This document shows, piece after piece, positions 35,174-42,728 of a DNA stretch of 58,685 nucleotides. The stretch is from assembly GCF_006151805.1 (NCBI RefSeq), contig NZ_VDDA01000027.1, positions 1 to 58,685 on the forward strand. The letters run 5' to 3'. Each line of letters begins with the position of its first letter. The stretch's first letter is position 1. The notes beneath the pieces were generated by a model. That model ran no database searches, had not been told where the DNA came from, and was given only the letters and a program-made list of their open reading frames with translations. This DNA comes from Methylobacterium terricola. GTDB taxonomy: Bacteria; Pseudomonadota; Alphaproteobacteria; Rhizobiales; Beijerinckiaceae. The position numbers and the translations under genes were made by a program.

Positions 35174-35776
35174 TCAGGTCCGGCAGCCGTCCGCAGGCCC
35201 GAGTCGTCCGGCGTGGGTCATGGCGATGAGCCGCGCGCGGAGCGCGCCGAGCTCCGGCACCGGGTCGGTCGGCTTCTCGCGCACGAGGTAGGCGATCCAC
35301 GCGCCGTCGGCGGCCAGCCGGACGAACTCCAGGTCGGCGTCCCCGTCGGTGTCCCGATGGCGGTGCAGGCGCTCGGCAAACCAGTCCGACACCATCCGGC
35401 GCAGGGCCGGCTCGGCGAGGATGGAGATGTGCAGGGCCGCCCACTGGCCGCCCTCGGTCATCATCGGGTCGTGCAGGGTGATGTCGACGTAGGCCCGGGT
35501 GTACCGCCCGTAGGGCTCGGGATCCTTCGCCATTGCGGCGTCGATGTCGGCGTCGAGCTGCGCGATGAGGTCGGCGACGACGCCCTCGACCAGCGCCTGC
35601 TTGCGCGGGAAATGGTGGAACAGCGCGCCCTTGGTCACGCCGGCGGCGAGGCTGACAGCCTGCACGGTCACCGCGGCGAGGCCCTGCTCCAGGGCGAGCT
35701 TGGCGGCGCAGTCGAGGAGCGTGCGCCGGACGAGCTCCGGTTGCTTCTTGCGATGGTAGGCGGTCGCCATGGTCAT
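35174..35776 (-). CDS. TetR-family repressor of the efflux operon
   Basis: A 200-residue TetR regulator: helix-turn-helix VQAVSLAAGVTKGALFHHFP (residues about 38-57), then a ligand-binding domain rich in Trp and Met (EGGQWAALHISILAEPALRR). Start near MTMATAYHRKKQPELVRRTL; ATG 35776 used, ATG 35770 also possible. First gene of the minus-strand operon, with a palindrome 35 bases upstream, so self-repression and control of the pumps is likely. Confidence 0.9.
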   Translation of the reverse strand: MTMATAYHRKKQPELVRRTLLDCAAKLALEQGLAAVTVQAVSLAAGVTKGALFHHFPRKQALVEGVVADLIAQLDADIDAAMAKDPEPYGRYTRAYVDITLHDPMMTEGGQWAALHISILAEPALRRMVSDWFAERLHRHRDTDGDADLEFVRLAADGAWIAYLVREKPTDPVPELGALRARLIAMTHAGRLGPADGCRT

Positions 35777-35810
35777 TGTCCGATGGCGCTCGGGCGCCCT
35801 TCGCCCAAAG

Positions 35811-35830
35811 GATACCTACCTAACGGTATC
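35811..35830 (-). promoter_or_regulatory. Palindromic operator before the TetR gene
   Basis: GATACC (35811-35816) and GGTATC (35825-35830) are a perfect inverted repeat spaced by 8 bases, 35 bases upstream of the repressor start. Size, symmetry and place fit a TetR-family operator. Confidence 0.65.
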
Positions 35831-35928
35831 TTTCAAGGGCAGTTCGAGTTCGTTCAGGGCGCGCCAAGCTACGGGCGGGCTGACGCCAAGGCGTCCTCCC
35901 ATCGGTGGTCGCTAATGTGCCCCTACCT

Positions 35929-36026
35929 GCTGATGTCGTGGCCGCCGCTCAAGGGGCCGCTTCTTCCCACGAAGCGGACATATGGGATGTGGTGCTAGAA
36001 GGTCTGCAAGGGGTCAGGTGTTCGCA
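35929..36026. repeat. 98-bp dispersed intergenic repeat, copy B
   Basis: Gapless match to 3643-3740 at 70 of 98 positions. Holds GGCCGCTT / AAGCGGAC (inverted repeat with one mismatch) and TCTGCAAGGGGTCAG. It fills part of the gene-free stretch 35831-36190. Confidence 0.6.
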
Positions 36027-36190
36027 TTCACATGGCCGGCTGGTGTCAGCTACCTGCTTCCGATCACAAGTACGTCGAAGCGTGACAGGCCGTGGGGATG
36101 GGGCAGGGTACCTGTCCAGGCGCCTGAGTTCGCATAACTGGTGTTTCTCAGAGAACTCGCCGTTAAGGGATCACTGGTCATGCTCCGGGC

Positions 36191-36598
36191 ATGACCAACG
36201 CCGACGTCACCGAGCTCTGGCTCGAAGCCCTGGCGGCCGAGCGCGGCACCGCCGCCTCGTCGCTCAAGACCTATCGCAGCGACATCGCCTGCTACCTCGG
36301 CTGGCTCGGCGAGCGGCGTCTCGCCGACGTGACGCGCCAGGACATGGTGGCCTACCTCGCCCACCTCGACCTGCGCGCCCTCTCGCACTCCACGATCAGC
36401 CGGCGCCGGTCGGTCGCCACCGGCATCCACCGCTTCATGGTGGCGGAAGGTCTCAGAGCCAGCTATCCGGCTGCCGAGCTCCAGCCGATGAAGCGGCCCG
36501 AGCGCCTGCCGTTCACGCCCGGGTCAAGGCTGTGGCTCCTCGCAACCTGTGTCAGGGGTGTCCGGCTGCGAGGGTTTTCCAACCCTCTGATTTCCTGA
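36191..36598 (+). pseudogene. XerC/XerD-type tyrosine recombinase, N-terminal domain only
   Basis: Residues 1-110 are the SAM-like core-binding domain of a Xer recombinase: LWLEALAAERGTAASSLKTY, YLGWLGERRLADVTRQDMVA, SRRRSVATGIHRFMVAEGL. After RPERLPF the frame turns into unrelated sequence and stops at 36598. The catalytic domain (R-H-R-Y) is missing. The break coincides with the start of foreign, less GC-rich DNA. Confidence 0.75.
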
Positions 36599-36600
36599 CA
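36550..36600. repeat. Nested inverted repeats at the recombinase break
   Basis: Outer TGTCAGG (36550-36556) pairs with CCTGACA (36594-36600); inner GAGGGTT (36570-36576) pairs with AACCCTC (36581-36587) around TTCC. Strong stem-loop, possibly an insertion-sequence end or a terminator. Confidence 0.45.
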
Positions 36601-36640
36601 CGGTTTCCTCACAGTCGCTCTTGATCAGTTAAAGATCTTC

Positions 36641-36964
36641 TCAGGCCGCGGCCCGAGTGAAGAATGTGCTCTGAATGGACTCTGTTGATTTGCGTGCATC
36701 TGCAGAGGTGCCACAAATAATATTGTAGAGCTCGATGGGCGAGCGCTTGCATCCATCACCATCTGCAATCAGCACATTCTGCGCGCCAGCACAAATTAGC
36801 GACATTCCTTGCTCGATTGCTTGCAGGGGTGCCGCAAATAATCGGGAAAATCGAAGTTCGCGGCAAGTCGCGTGGACCGTGAAAATCACGAGATCGGCTC
36901 CAAACTGAGTGTGGCAGTTGTTCACATTCCCCATGATGCCGGCTAGTGGTTGCATCGTGTTCAC
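36641..36964 (-). CDS. Possible hypothetical protein in a lower-GC patch
   Basis: A 107-residue frame from GTG 36964 (or ATG 36955): FGADLVIFTVHATCRELRFS, then LICAGAQNVLIADGDGCK. No recognised family, no clear ribosome site, and base composition lower in GC than the rest of the window. Listed because hydrophobic/polar patterning looks protein-like, but it may be chance. The rest of 36965-37311 shows no gene. Confidence 0.3.
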   Translation of the reverse strand: MNTMQPLAGIMGNVNNCHTQFGADLVIFTVHATCRELRFSRLFAAPLQAIEQGMSLICAGAQNVLIADGDGCKRSPIELYNIICGTSADARKSTESIQSTFFTRAAA

Positions 36965-37311
36965 GATGTGACAAAACTATGATTGTCGCTGCGCTTGGAA
37001 TGCGTTCTCTATTCCTGTCCGAGCGCTACCGGCTCTGAACCCATTCGCTTGTCTTCTCACAGGTAACGAGAAACTACGCGCATAAGCTTGGCATATGGAA
37101 CGTGAGGCGTCTTTCTCGAAAGTTTCAGGCGGTGCTCGTTCGAGCATTCAGCGGCACGCTGATGGCCCCTCAAACGCAACCCGGTAGGCGCGGGTATGCC
37201 ATTCGGGGTTTGCGTCAGCCCACCGAGCGACTTGCCGGAGATGCCGACCTTCCGCTAAAGCGCAGCTATCCCGATTAGCACGACCCTTCCAGCTGAGCAG
37301 AGCGGCCAGGC

Positions 37312-38608
37312 ATGCCCAACTCCCACGGCCTCAACCGCTCGCTCGGTGGCGCCATCGCGGCTACCGCTGTCATCTCGCTGCCCAGCAGCGGTGCGGTCCT
37401 GTTCTCCCTGGATCAGTTGCACGTCGCCACCGAGGCGCGCGGTCGCTCGAGCCAGCTCTTTCGGGCCCTGGGCGAATTTCGCACCGCCATGGTCGATCAG
37501 GAAACGGGGTTGCGGGGCTACCTGCTGACAGGCCGCACGAGTAGCCTGGAGCTGTACCGTGCAGGACGACCAGCCCTGGATGAAGCAGTCCAGCACCTAC
37601 GCACCTTGATTGGTGGAGATACCGAGACGTCGCGCTTGCTGACCGATGCCACCACGGCGGCTCGCACGTGGCAGCACGATATCGCCGAAGCACCAATCGG
37701 CAAGGCAGATGATTTGGCAACGCGGGCCGAAGCCGTTCGCATCGAGACCGATGGTTCAGGCAAGAAGCTGTTCGACGCCTTCCGTGAAAAGCTCGCCGCC
37801 ATCGAGACTGTCGAAGAAGCCAATCGCGTGACGCAGAATGCGCGTCTCGCACAGGCTGAGCGTGCTGCAAACCTGACGCTGTGGTTTGGCACACTGCTCA
37901 CGCTTCTGATCTGCGCAGCCATTGGCATTGCTATCAATCTCCTAATCGTCCGACCACTCGGAACCGTGATGGCCTTCGTCGAACACGTCGGTATGGGCAA
38001 TCTAACGGGTCGCGTCACCGTAAGGAGCCGGAATGAGATCGGCCGGCTTGGCACGACCCTGAACTCAATGGTGGCAGGCCTGACCGATCTGGCTCAGACC
38101 AGTCGCGCCTCGACTTCGAACCTCAACGCGGACGCGGCCGAGATCCGCGCCTCAGCCCAGGAGCAAGCCGCGAGCGTCGAGGAACAGTTCGCCGCCGTGC
38201 AGGAGACCGCCGCGACCGTCGACGAGATCACCCATGCGGGCGCCCAGATCGGCAAGCGCGCGCAGGAGGTGATCGCCACCGCCCAAGCCACCGCCCAGAC
38301 TTCGAGCGCCGGGCTTCGCGCCCTCGGCGAGACGGCCCGCGCCATGGACGCGATCCGCGAGCAGAGCGAGGCGGTCGCCGAGAACATCGTCAGCTTGAGC
38401 GAGAAGACGCAGGCCATCGGCGAGATCATCGCCACGGTGAACGACGTCTCGGAGCGCACGCATCTCCTGGCACTCAACGCCGCCATCGAGGCGGCGGCGG
38501 CGGGCGAGAGCGGGCGCAGCTTAGCGGCGGTGGCCTCCGAGATGAAGGCGCTCGCCGACCAGGCCAAGGAGGCGACCGGGCAGGTCCGGGCGATCCTCGG
38601 CGACATTC
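37312..38608 (+). pseudogene. Methyl-accepting chemotaxis protein, 5' part (interrupted)
   Basis: About 432 residues of a chemoreceptor. Helix 1 (residues 10-33), a CHASE3-like periplasmic domain (VDQETGLRGYLLTGR), helix 2 (about 190-215), HAMP (IVRPLGTVMAFVEHV) and the signalling helix with VSERTHLLALNAAIEAAAAG. Coding breaks at 38608 inside LGDIQ, where the serine-recombinase element begins; the open frame then runs on to 38844 as junk. The continuation, RGINASVMLTEEAVKRV, lies on the opposite strand at 41684-41785. Confidence 0.9.
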
Positions 38609-40513
38609 AATGGTCTGATCACAAACGACAGGTTTTGTCTGGTGCGCACGGCGCAGCTTGTCCTGACGTGGTGGCGTCGGCCATCGCGTCGGCGCGGCTG
38701 CACTGCGGCCAGCCAGAGGGCAGATCTCGATCGGGAGAGCGATCGGGGAGGTGCCCATGCGTCGCCACTGGCAGATCCGCCGTCAGACCACGACCACGCC
38801 GGACGCAGCCCGGCGGTGGGATCGGGCCTACGGCCTCATTCTGAGCTGGGGATCACCCGAAGCCCCACCGGCAGCGATGCAAATTGCCTTCCCCCTCGCA
38901 GAGGAGGCAAGCCATGAGGACAGCTGTCTACGTGCGGGTCTCGACGGCGCGCCAGGCCCAGGCCCAGACCATCGATCAGCAGCTCGACCGTCTGCGGGTC
39001 CATCTGCAAGCACAGAACACCGCTCTGGACGACAGCGCCATCTTCCGGGATGACGGTCAGAGTGGAGCCACGCTGAACCGGCCTGGTCTGGACCGGCTGC
39101 GCGATGCCGTGCGCGCCGGCGAGATCGATCAGGTTCTGATCACCGATCCCGACCGGCTGTCGCGCAACTACGTCCAGATTATGATCGTGTTGCAGGAACT
39201 CGAACGCTTCGGATGCGAGGTGGCGTTCCTCGATCGTCCGATCGGACGGGATCCGCACGACCAGCTGCTGTTGCAGATCCGCGGTGCCGTGGCAGAGTAC
39301 GAGCGCACGCTGATCGCGAAACGGATGCGGCGAGGACGCCAGATGCGCCTGCGTGCCGGCAGCCTGCTCCCCTGGACCCGAGCGCCCTACGGGTATCGGC
39401 TCGATCCCGACCGGCCGCGCGACCCGGCCGGGGTTCGGCTGGAGCCAGCCGAGGGCGCCGTGGTCCAGCAGGTCTTCGCCCGCTACGTCGAGGAGGAGGC
39501 CAGCCTATTCGGCCTGGCCAACCACCTGCGGGCTCTCGGCATCGTCTCGCCGACCGGCCGCCCCCGCTGGAGTTCGGCCTCGCTGCGCGGCCTGCTGACG
39601 AACCCGGTCTATACCGGCCAGGTCTTCGCCGGCCGGTGGCGCAGCCGACCCCCGCGCATCCGCCGCTCGGCGACGCATCCGATCGGATGCCCCTCGACCA
39701 CGTCGGTGCCGGTACCGGCGGAGCAATGGCTGCCGGTCGCCACCGTCCCGGCCCTCGTCAGCCCCGCGCTGTTCGCGCAGGCGCAGGCCAAGCTGGCGCA
39801 GAACCGCGCCTTCGCCCGACGCCACAACACCCGGTACAGCTACCTGCTGCGCGCCCTGGTGAGCTGCGGAGTCTGCCAGTCGAGCTGCCTGTGCCGGACG
39901 ATCCATCCCGGCTACGACTACTATCTGTGCCGCGCCAAGGGGCATCCGGGCCGCAGCGGCCGCGCGCAGCCCTGCCCAGCGCGCTACGCGCCGGCCCATC
40001 AGCTCGATGCGCTGGTCTGGCAGGATCTGTGTGCTCTGCTGAGCGAGCCCGAGCTGATCGCCGCGGCCCTGGCCCGCGCCCATGGCGGCGGCTGGCTGCC
40101 GCAGGATCTGCAGGCCCGGCGCGATCAGCTGCGGAAGGGGCGCCGTGGGCTCGAGCAGCAGGTGGAGCGCCTGACGGAGGCCTACCTGCAGGGGATCATC
40201 CCGTTGCCGGAGTACCAACGCCGCCGCCGCGTGGCGGAGGAGCACCTGCAGGCTCTGGCGGCGCAGGCCGAGCAGTTGGAGGGCCAAGTCGACAGACAGG
40301 CGCAGCTGGTCGGCTGGGCGGGATCAGCCGAAGCGTTCTGCCGTCGCGTCCAGGATGGTCTGGCCGGCGCCGACTTCGCGCAGCGCCGCCGATTGATCGA
40401 ACTACTCGTCGATCGGGTCGTGGTGACCGAGGCCGAGGTCGAGATCCGCTACGTGGTTCCCGTCGGCCCGGACGGTGAGCGCGGACGCTTTTGTCAGTTG
40501 CGGAAGGACTATT
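38609..40513 (+). mobile_element. 1.9-kb large-serine-recombinase element with TC/GA crossover
   Basis: This segment begins just after TC (38607-38608) in the chemoreceptor gene and ends just before TC (40514-40515) in an IS4 transposase gene. It holds a small frame and one large serine recombinase. Large-serine transposases of the Tn4451/Tn5397 type (TnpX, TndX) are known to cross over at GA dinucleotides, which fits. The first ~40 bases (with ACAAACGACAGGTTTTGT, an inverted-repeat-like stretch) and the last ~20 are the presumed attachment-site arms. Confidence 0.75.
38757..39053 (+). CDS. Small protein encoded ahead of and overlapping the recombinase
   Basis: A 98-residue frame starting MRRHWQIRRQTTTTPDAARR, followed by WDRAYGLILSWGSPE. 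GGGGAGG lies 6 bases before its ATG, a strong ribosome site. The first 52 codons precede the recombinase start; the remainder overlaps it in another frame and looks less protein-like. May be a basic accessory protein or a leader controlling recombinase translation. Confidence 0.5.
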   Translation: MRRHWQIRRQTTTTPDAARRWDRAYGLILSWGSPEAPPAAMQIAFPLAEEASHEDSCLRAGLDGAPGPGPDHRSAARPSAGPSASTEHRSGRQRHLPG

Positions 40514-40647
40514 TCGATTTTCCAGCGCCGGGCATACCAATCCAACTTCTCGACGGCCTGCTCAGGACTGTCCACGAGCAAGTCGGTGATCAGTCGCCAG
40601 TCGATCGCTGGACGATCCTTTGGCGTGTCGGGCTCACGTGCGTGTAG
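38914..40647 (+). CDS. Large serine recombinase, C-terminus fused to antisense IS4 sequence
   Basis: A 577-residue recombinase. Catalytic domain: AVYVRVSTARQAQ (nucleophile Ser), QSGATLNRPGLDRL, DPDRLSRNY (Arg active site). Then a recombinase domain (PYGYRLDPDRP), a zinc ribbon with cysteines in CGVCQSSC and CPARY, and a coiled-coil stretch (residues about 400-470). GAGGAGG lies 6 bases before ATG 38914. From 40514 the frame leaves the element and reads 44 codons of antisense IS4 transposase, so the natural C-terminus is probably lost or replaced. Confidence 0.9.
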   Translation: MRTAVYVRVSTARQAQAQTIDQQLDRLRVHLQAQNTALDDSAIFRDDGQSGATLNRPGLDRLRDAVRAGEIDQVLITDPDRLSRNYVQIMIVLQELERFGCEVAFLDRPIGRDPHDQLLLQIRGAVAEYERTLIAKRMRRGRQMRLRAGSLLPWTRAPYGYRLDPDRPRDPAGVRLEPAEGAVVQQVFARYVEEEASLFGLANHLRALGIVSPTGRPRWSSASLRGLLTNPVYTGQVFAGRWRSRPPRIRRSATHPIGCPSTTSVPVPAEQWLPVATVPALVSPALFAQAQAKLAQNRAFARRHNTRYSYLLRALVSCGVCQSSCLCRTIHPGYDYYLCRAKGHPGRSGRAQPCPARYAPAHQLDALVWQDLCALLSEPELIAAALARAHGGGWLPQDLQARRDQLRKGRRGLEQQVERLTEAYLQGIIPLPEYQRRRRVAEEHLQALAAQAEQLEGQVDRQAQLVGWAGSAEAFCRRVQDGLAGADFAQRRRLIELLVDRVVVTEAEVEIRYVVPVGPDGERGRFCQLRKDYFDFPAPGIPIQLLDGLLRTVHEQVGDQSPVDRWTILWRVGLTCV

Positions 40648-41538
40648 GACGGTGAGTGACAGCGGGGGATATCGCTTTTGCTTGCCGATCGGCGGTAAAA
40701 CCGTGATGCGGCGATAGCGGAGTTCGACCGAGGCGGTGACGAGCCGCCCTCGCTGATCGCGAACCTCGACCCGATGAAGGCCTTGGACGGCGACCTCATC
40801 CATCTCGTTGGCGATCGTGTGCTGGCAGTCACCGGCCAGCAGATCGACGCAGCTGCGCACGATGAAGTGCGTGCCGAGATCATGGGCCAGAGAAAACAGT
40901 TCGTAGATGTCGCCCTCGCGGTCACCGACATGTACGCAACGGTCCGGCGCGGCAAACAGCGATGTGGACTGGCGAACGTTCTCCAGCCAGCGGAAGCTCT
41001 CTTTCTGTTCGATCGATACGCGGATCGGATTGACCTTGCGCTTGAGCGCATTCGTGCCCTTGAACTTCTGCCGCGACCAGAACTTCACCGCCGCAAGCCC
41101 GAGCGGTAGGCCGTCAGTGGTCACCGCGAGCGAGGCATGCATGAGCAGGCCACACAGCGTGTGCATGCGAACCTGACCTGCCTTGTCGCGCCCCGTGGTG
41201 ACGGTGCGGGTGATCCCGACGGCCTCATGGCTCTCGCGCTGGAACGTGAACTCGGTCGTATCCTGGAGGACCAATACGGGGCCCTCACTGGCCCGCACAC
41301 GCTCGCGTGTCGATGCGAAGTGACCCGACAGGATCTGCGCCTCGCTGACCCTTTCGTTGGAAAAGAAACGGTATGCGGCTTTGATGCTGGCCCAGTCCTG
41401 GCAGGCAAACGGCAGGCTGGCGCCGAGGCTACGGTCCATCTGTCCGACGAGCCGGTGCAGCCGATGCTCGAGGCGGGCATCGGCGAAGGTGCTACCGGCG
41501 AGTTCCTCTTCCCACCAGCACCGTGTGGCAACGGGCAT
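40516..41538 (-). pseudogene. IS4-family transposase, N-terminal part (split by inversion)
   Basis: Residues 1-341 of a Tn5-like IS4 transposase: CWWEEELAGSTFADARLEHR (typical N-terminus), VLVLQDTTEFTF (first Asp), VHVGDREGDIYELF (second Asp) and the start of the YREK-like segment DWYARRWKIE. It breaks at 40515 after KIE. The remaining C-terminus is on the plus strand at 41787-42177. Joining the two across the GA dinucleotide gives RRWKIEVFHHILKKGC with no frame change. Confidence 0.92.
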
Positions 41539-41624
41539 GGAACACCTCGTCTTCCAAGGGTTCAGGTGCCTCTCAACCCATCACCGGTGAGGCCGATCCC
41601 GCAACGCTCCAAGCTTGACCATGC

Positions 41625-41640
41625 ATGTGGGTAAAAGGAA
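41625..41640 (+). repeat. IS4 terminal repeat, left copy
   Basis: ATGTGGGTAAAAGGAA recurs at 42168-42183 in the same direction. In an intact IS these would be inverted; direct orientation is a trace of the inversion. Confidence 0.8.
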
Positions 41641-41683
41641 ACGCCACCGAGAGCTTACCGCTCTCCTGCACCTGAGCAGTGAT

Positions 41684-41785
41684 CTACTCGATCGTCGCAT
41701 GGGTGATGTCGGTGCGCTCCTTGCCCACCGCGACGCGCTTGACCGCCTCCTCGGTCAGCATCACCGAGGCGTTGATGCCGCGCTG
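41684..41785 (-). pseudogene. Chemoreceptor 3' part, inverted, with a premature stop
   Basis: On the minus strand, from 41785: QRGINASVMLTEEAVKRVAV, then GKERTDITHATIE and TAG (41684-41686). Beyond it the same frame keeps reading ITAQVQES, the usual continuation of such receptors, so the TAG is probably a Gln-to-stop change (CAG to TAG). It restores the 37312-38608 receptor exactly at ATTCAG. The IS4 end at 41640 had already cut the gene further downstream. Confidence 0.9.
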
Positions 41786-41786
41786 A

Positions 41787-42177
41787 GGTGTTTCACCACA
41801 TCCTGAAGAAAGGCTGCCGTGCCGAGCACGCGCGGCTGCGGACGGAGGAGCGCTTGGTCAAGCTCATCGCGGTGTACTGCATCCTGGCGTGGCGGGTGTT
41901 CTGGACGACCATGATCGGCCGCTCGGCGCCGCGCGCGGACCCACACCTGGCCGTGACCGATCACGAGATCGCGCTGCTCGACCGCCTCGTACCGGACTTG
42001 CCAGCCGGTGAGCGATCCCTCTTTGCCTATGTGGTGAAGATCGCGCGCCTCGGCGGCTACATCGCCCGCTCACGCGATCCGCCGCCCGGCAACCTCGTCA
42101 TGTGGCGCGGCTTTGCACGCCTCACAGACATTGCGCTCGGAGCCGCCCTCGCCCAGACATCGCCAGGATGTGGGTAA
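41787..42177 (+). pseudogene. IS4-family transposase, C-terminal part
   Basis: Plus-strand frame: VFHHILKKGCRAEHARLRTE, LVKLIAVYCILAWRVFWTT, then an Arg/Pro-rich middle and VMWRGFARLTDIALG. This is the C-terminal domain of Tn5-like transposases (the catalytic Glu is in the KIE just before the break, retained in the other piece). Ends just before the IS4 right repeat at 42168-42183. Confidence 0.9.
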
Positions 42178-42183
42178 AAGGAA
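42168..42183 (+). repeat. IS4 terminal repeat, right copy
   Basis: ATGTGGGTAAAAGGAA, identical to 41625-41640 and in the same direction. The flanking bases of the two ends do not match, so no target duplication remains. Confidence 0.8.
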
Positions 42184-42274
42184 GTCGGTGACGGCCGCCT
42201 TGTGCGTGTAGTGCTTTGCTCTGGATACAGGTGCTGGCGCCAGATGGCGCTGTATCGGCCCTGTGTCTGGACCT

Positions 42275-42649
42275 ATGTCCAATTCTCCTCACGTCATTGT
42301 TGCGGGCACGCGCCGTGTCTGGTCGCGCGAGCAGAAGCGCGCCATCCTGGCCGAGGCGGACGATCCCGGCACGACCGCCTCGGAAGTGGCGCGCCGGCAC
42401 GGTCTGCACTCCAGCCTATTATTCCGGTGGCGGCGCGCCTTGCTGGCCGAGCAGCAGGCCTCGGCTGCGGCTGCCCCACCGACCTTCATCCCGCTCGCCC
42501 TGCCGCCCCCGGCTCCGGCGGCAGCCGAGGTGCCGGCCGGGTCGGGCCTGATCGAGATCGAGCTGGCCGGCGGGCATCGGGTGCGGGCCGCAGCCGGGGC
42601 GGACCTGACGCTCCTCCAGGGCGCGATCGCCGCGCTGCTCGGCCGATGA
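42275..42649 (+). CDS. tnpA: IS66-family accessory protein TnpA
   Basis: A 124-residue protein with a Tn3-like helix-turn-helix: VWSREQKRAILAEADDPGTT, SEVARRHGLHSSLLFRWRR, then a Pro/Ala linker and a C-terminal strand (IEIELAGGHRVRAAA). This is the first gene of IS66 elements (IS66 orf1). A GTG 12 bases upstream is an alternative start. Its stop overlaps the TnpB start. Confidence 0.88.
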   Translation: MSNSPHVIVAGTRRVWSREQKRAILAEADDPGTTASEVARRHGLHSSLLFRWRRALLAEQQASAAAAPPTFIPLALPPPAPAAAEVPAGSGLIEIELAGGHRVRAAAGADLTLLQGAIAALLGR

Positions 42650-42728
42650 TCCCGGTCCCGTCCGGCTCGCGCGTCTGGCTGGCCACCGGGCACACCGACA
42701 TGCGCAAGGGCTTCGACGGGCTGGAGCT
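42646..42728 (+). pseudogene. tnpB: IS66 TnpB (Orf2), first ~27 codons only
   Basis: MIPVPSGSRVWLATGHTDMR, then KGFDGLEL, the conserved TnpB start. The IS256 element follows at about 42723 and the rest of TnpB and the IS66 transposase (TnpC) are absent. Confidence 0.85.

Noticed and set aside
38609..38844. Continuation of the chemoreceptor frame past 38608
   Set aside because: Residues after LGDIQ have no receptor character; the true continuation is on the other strand at 41785.
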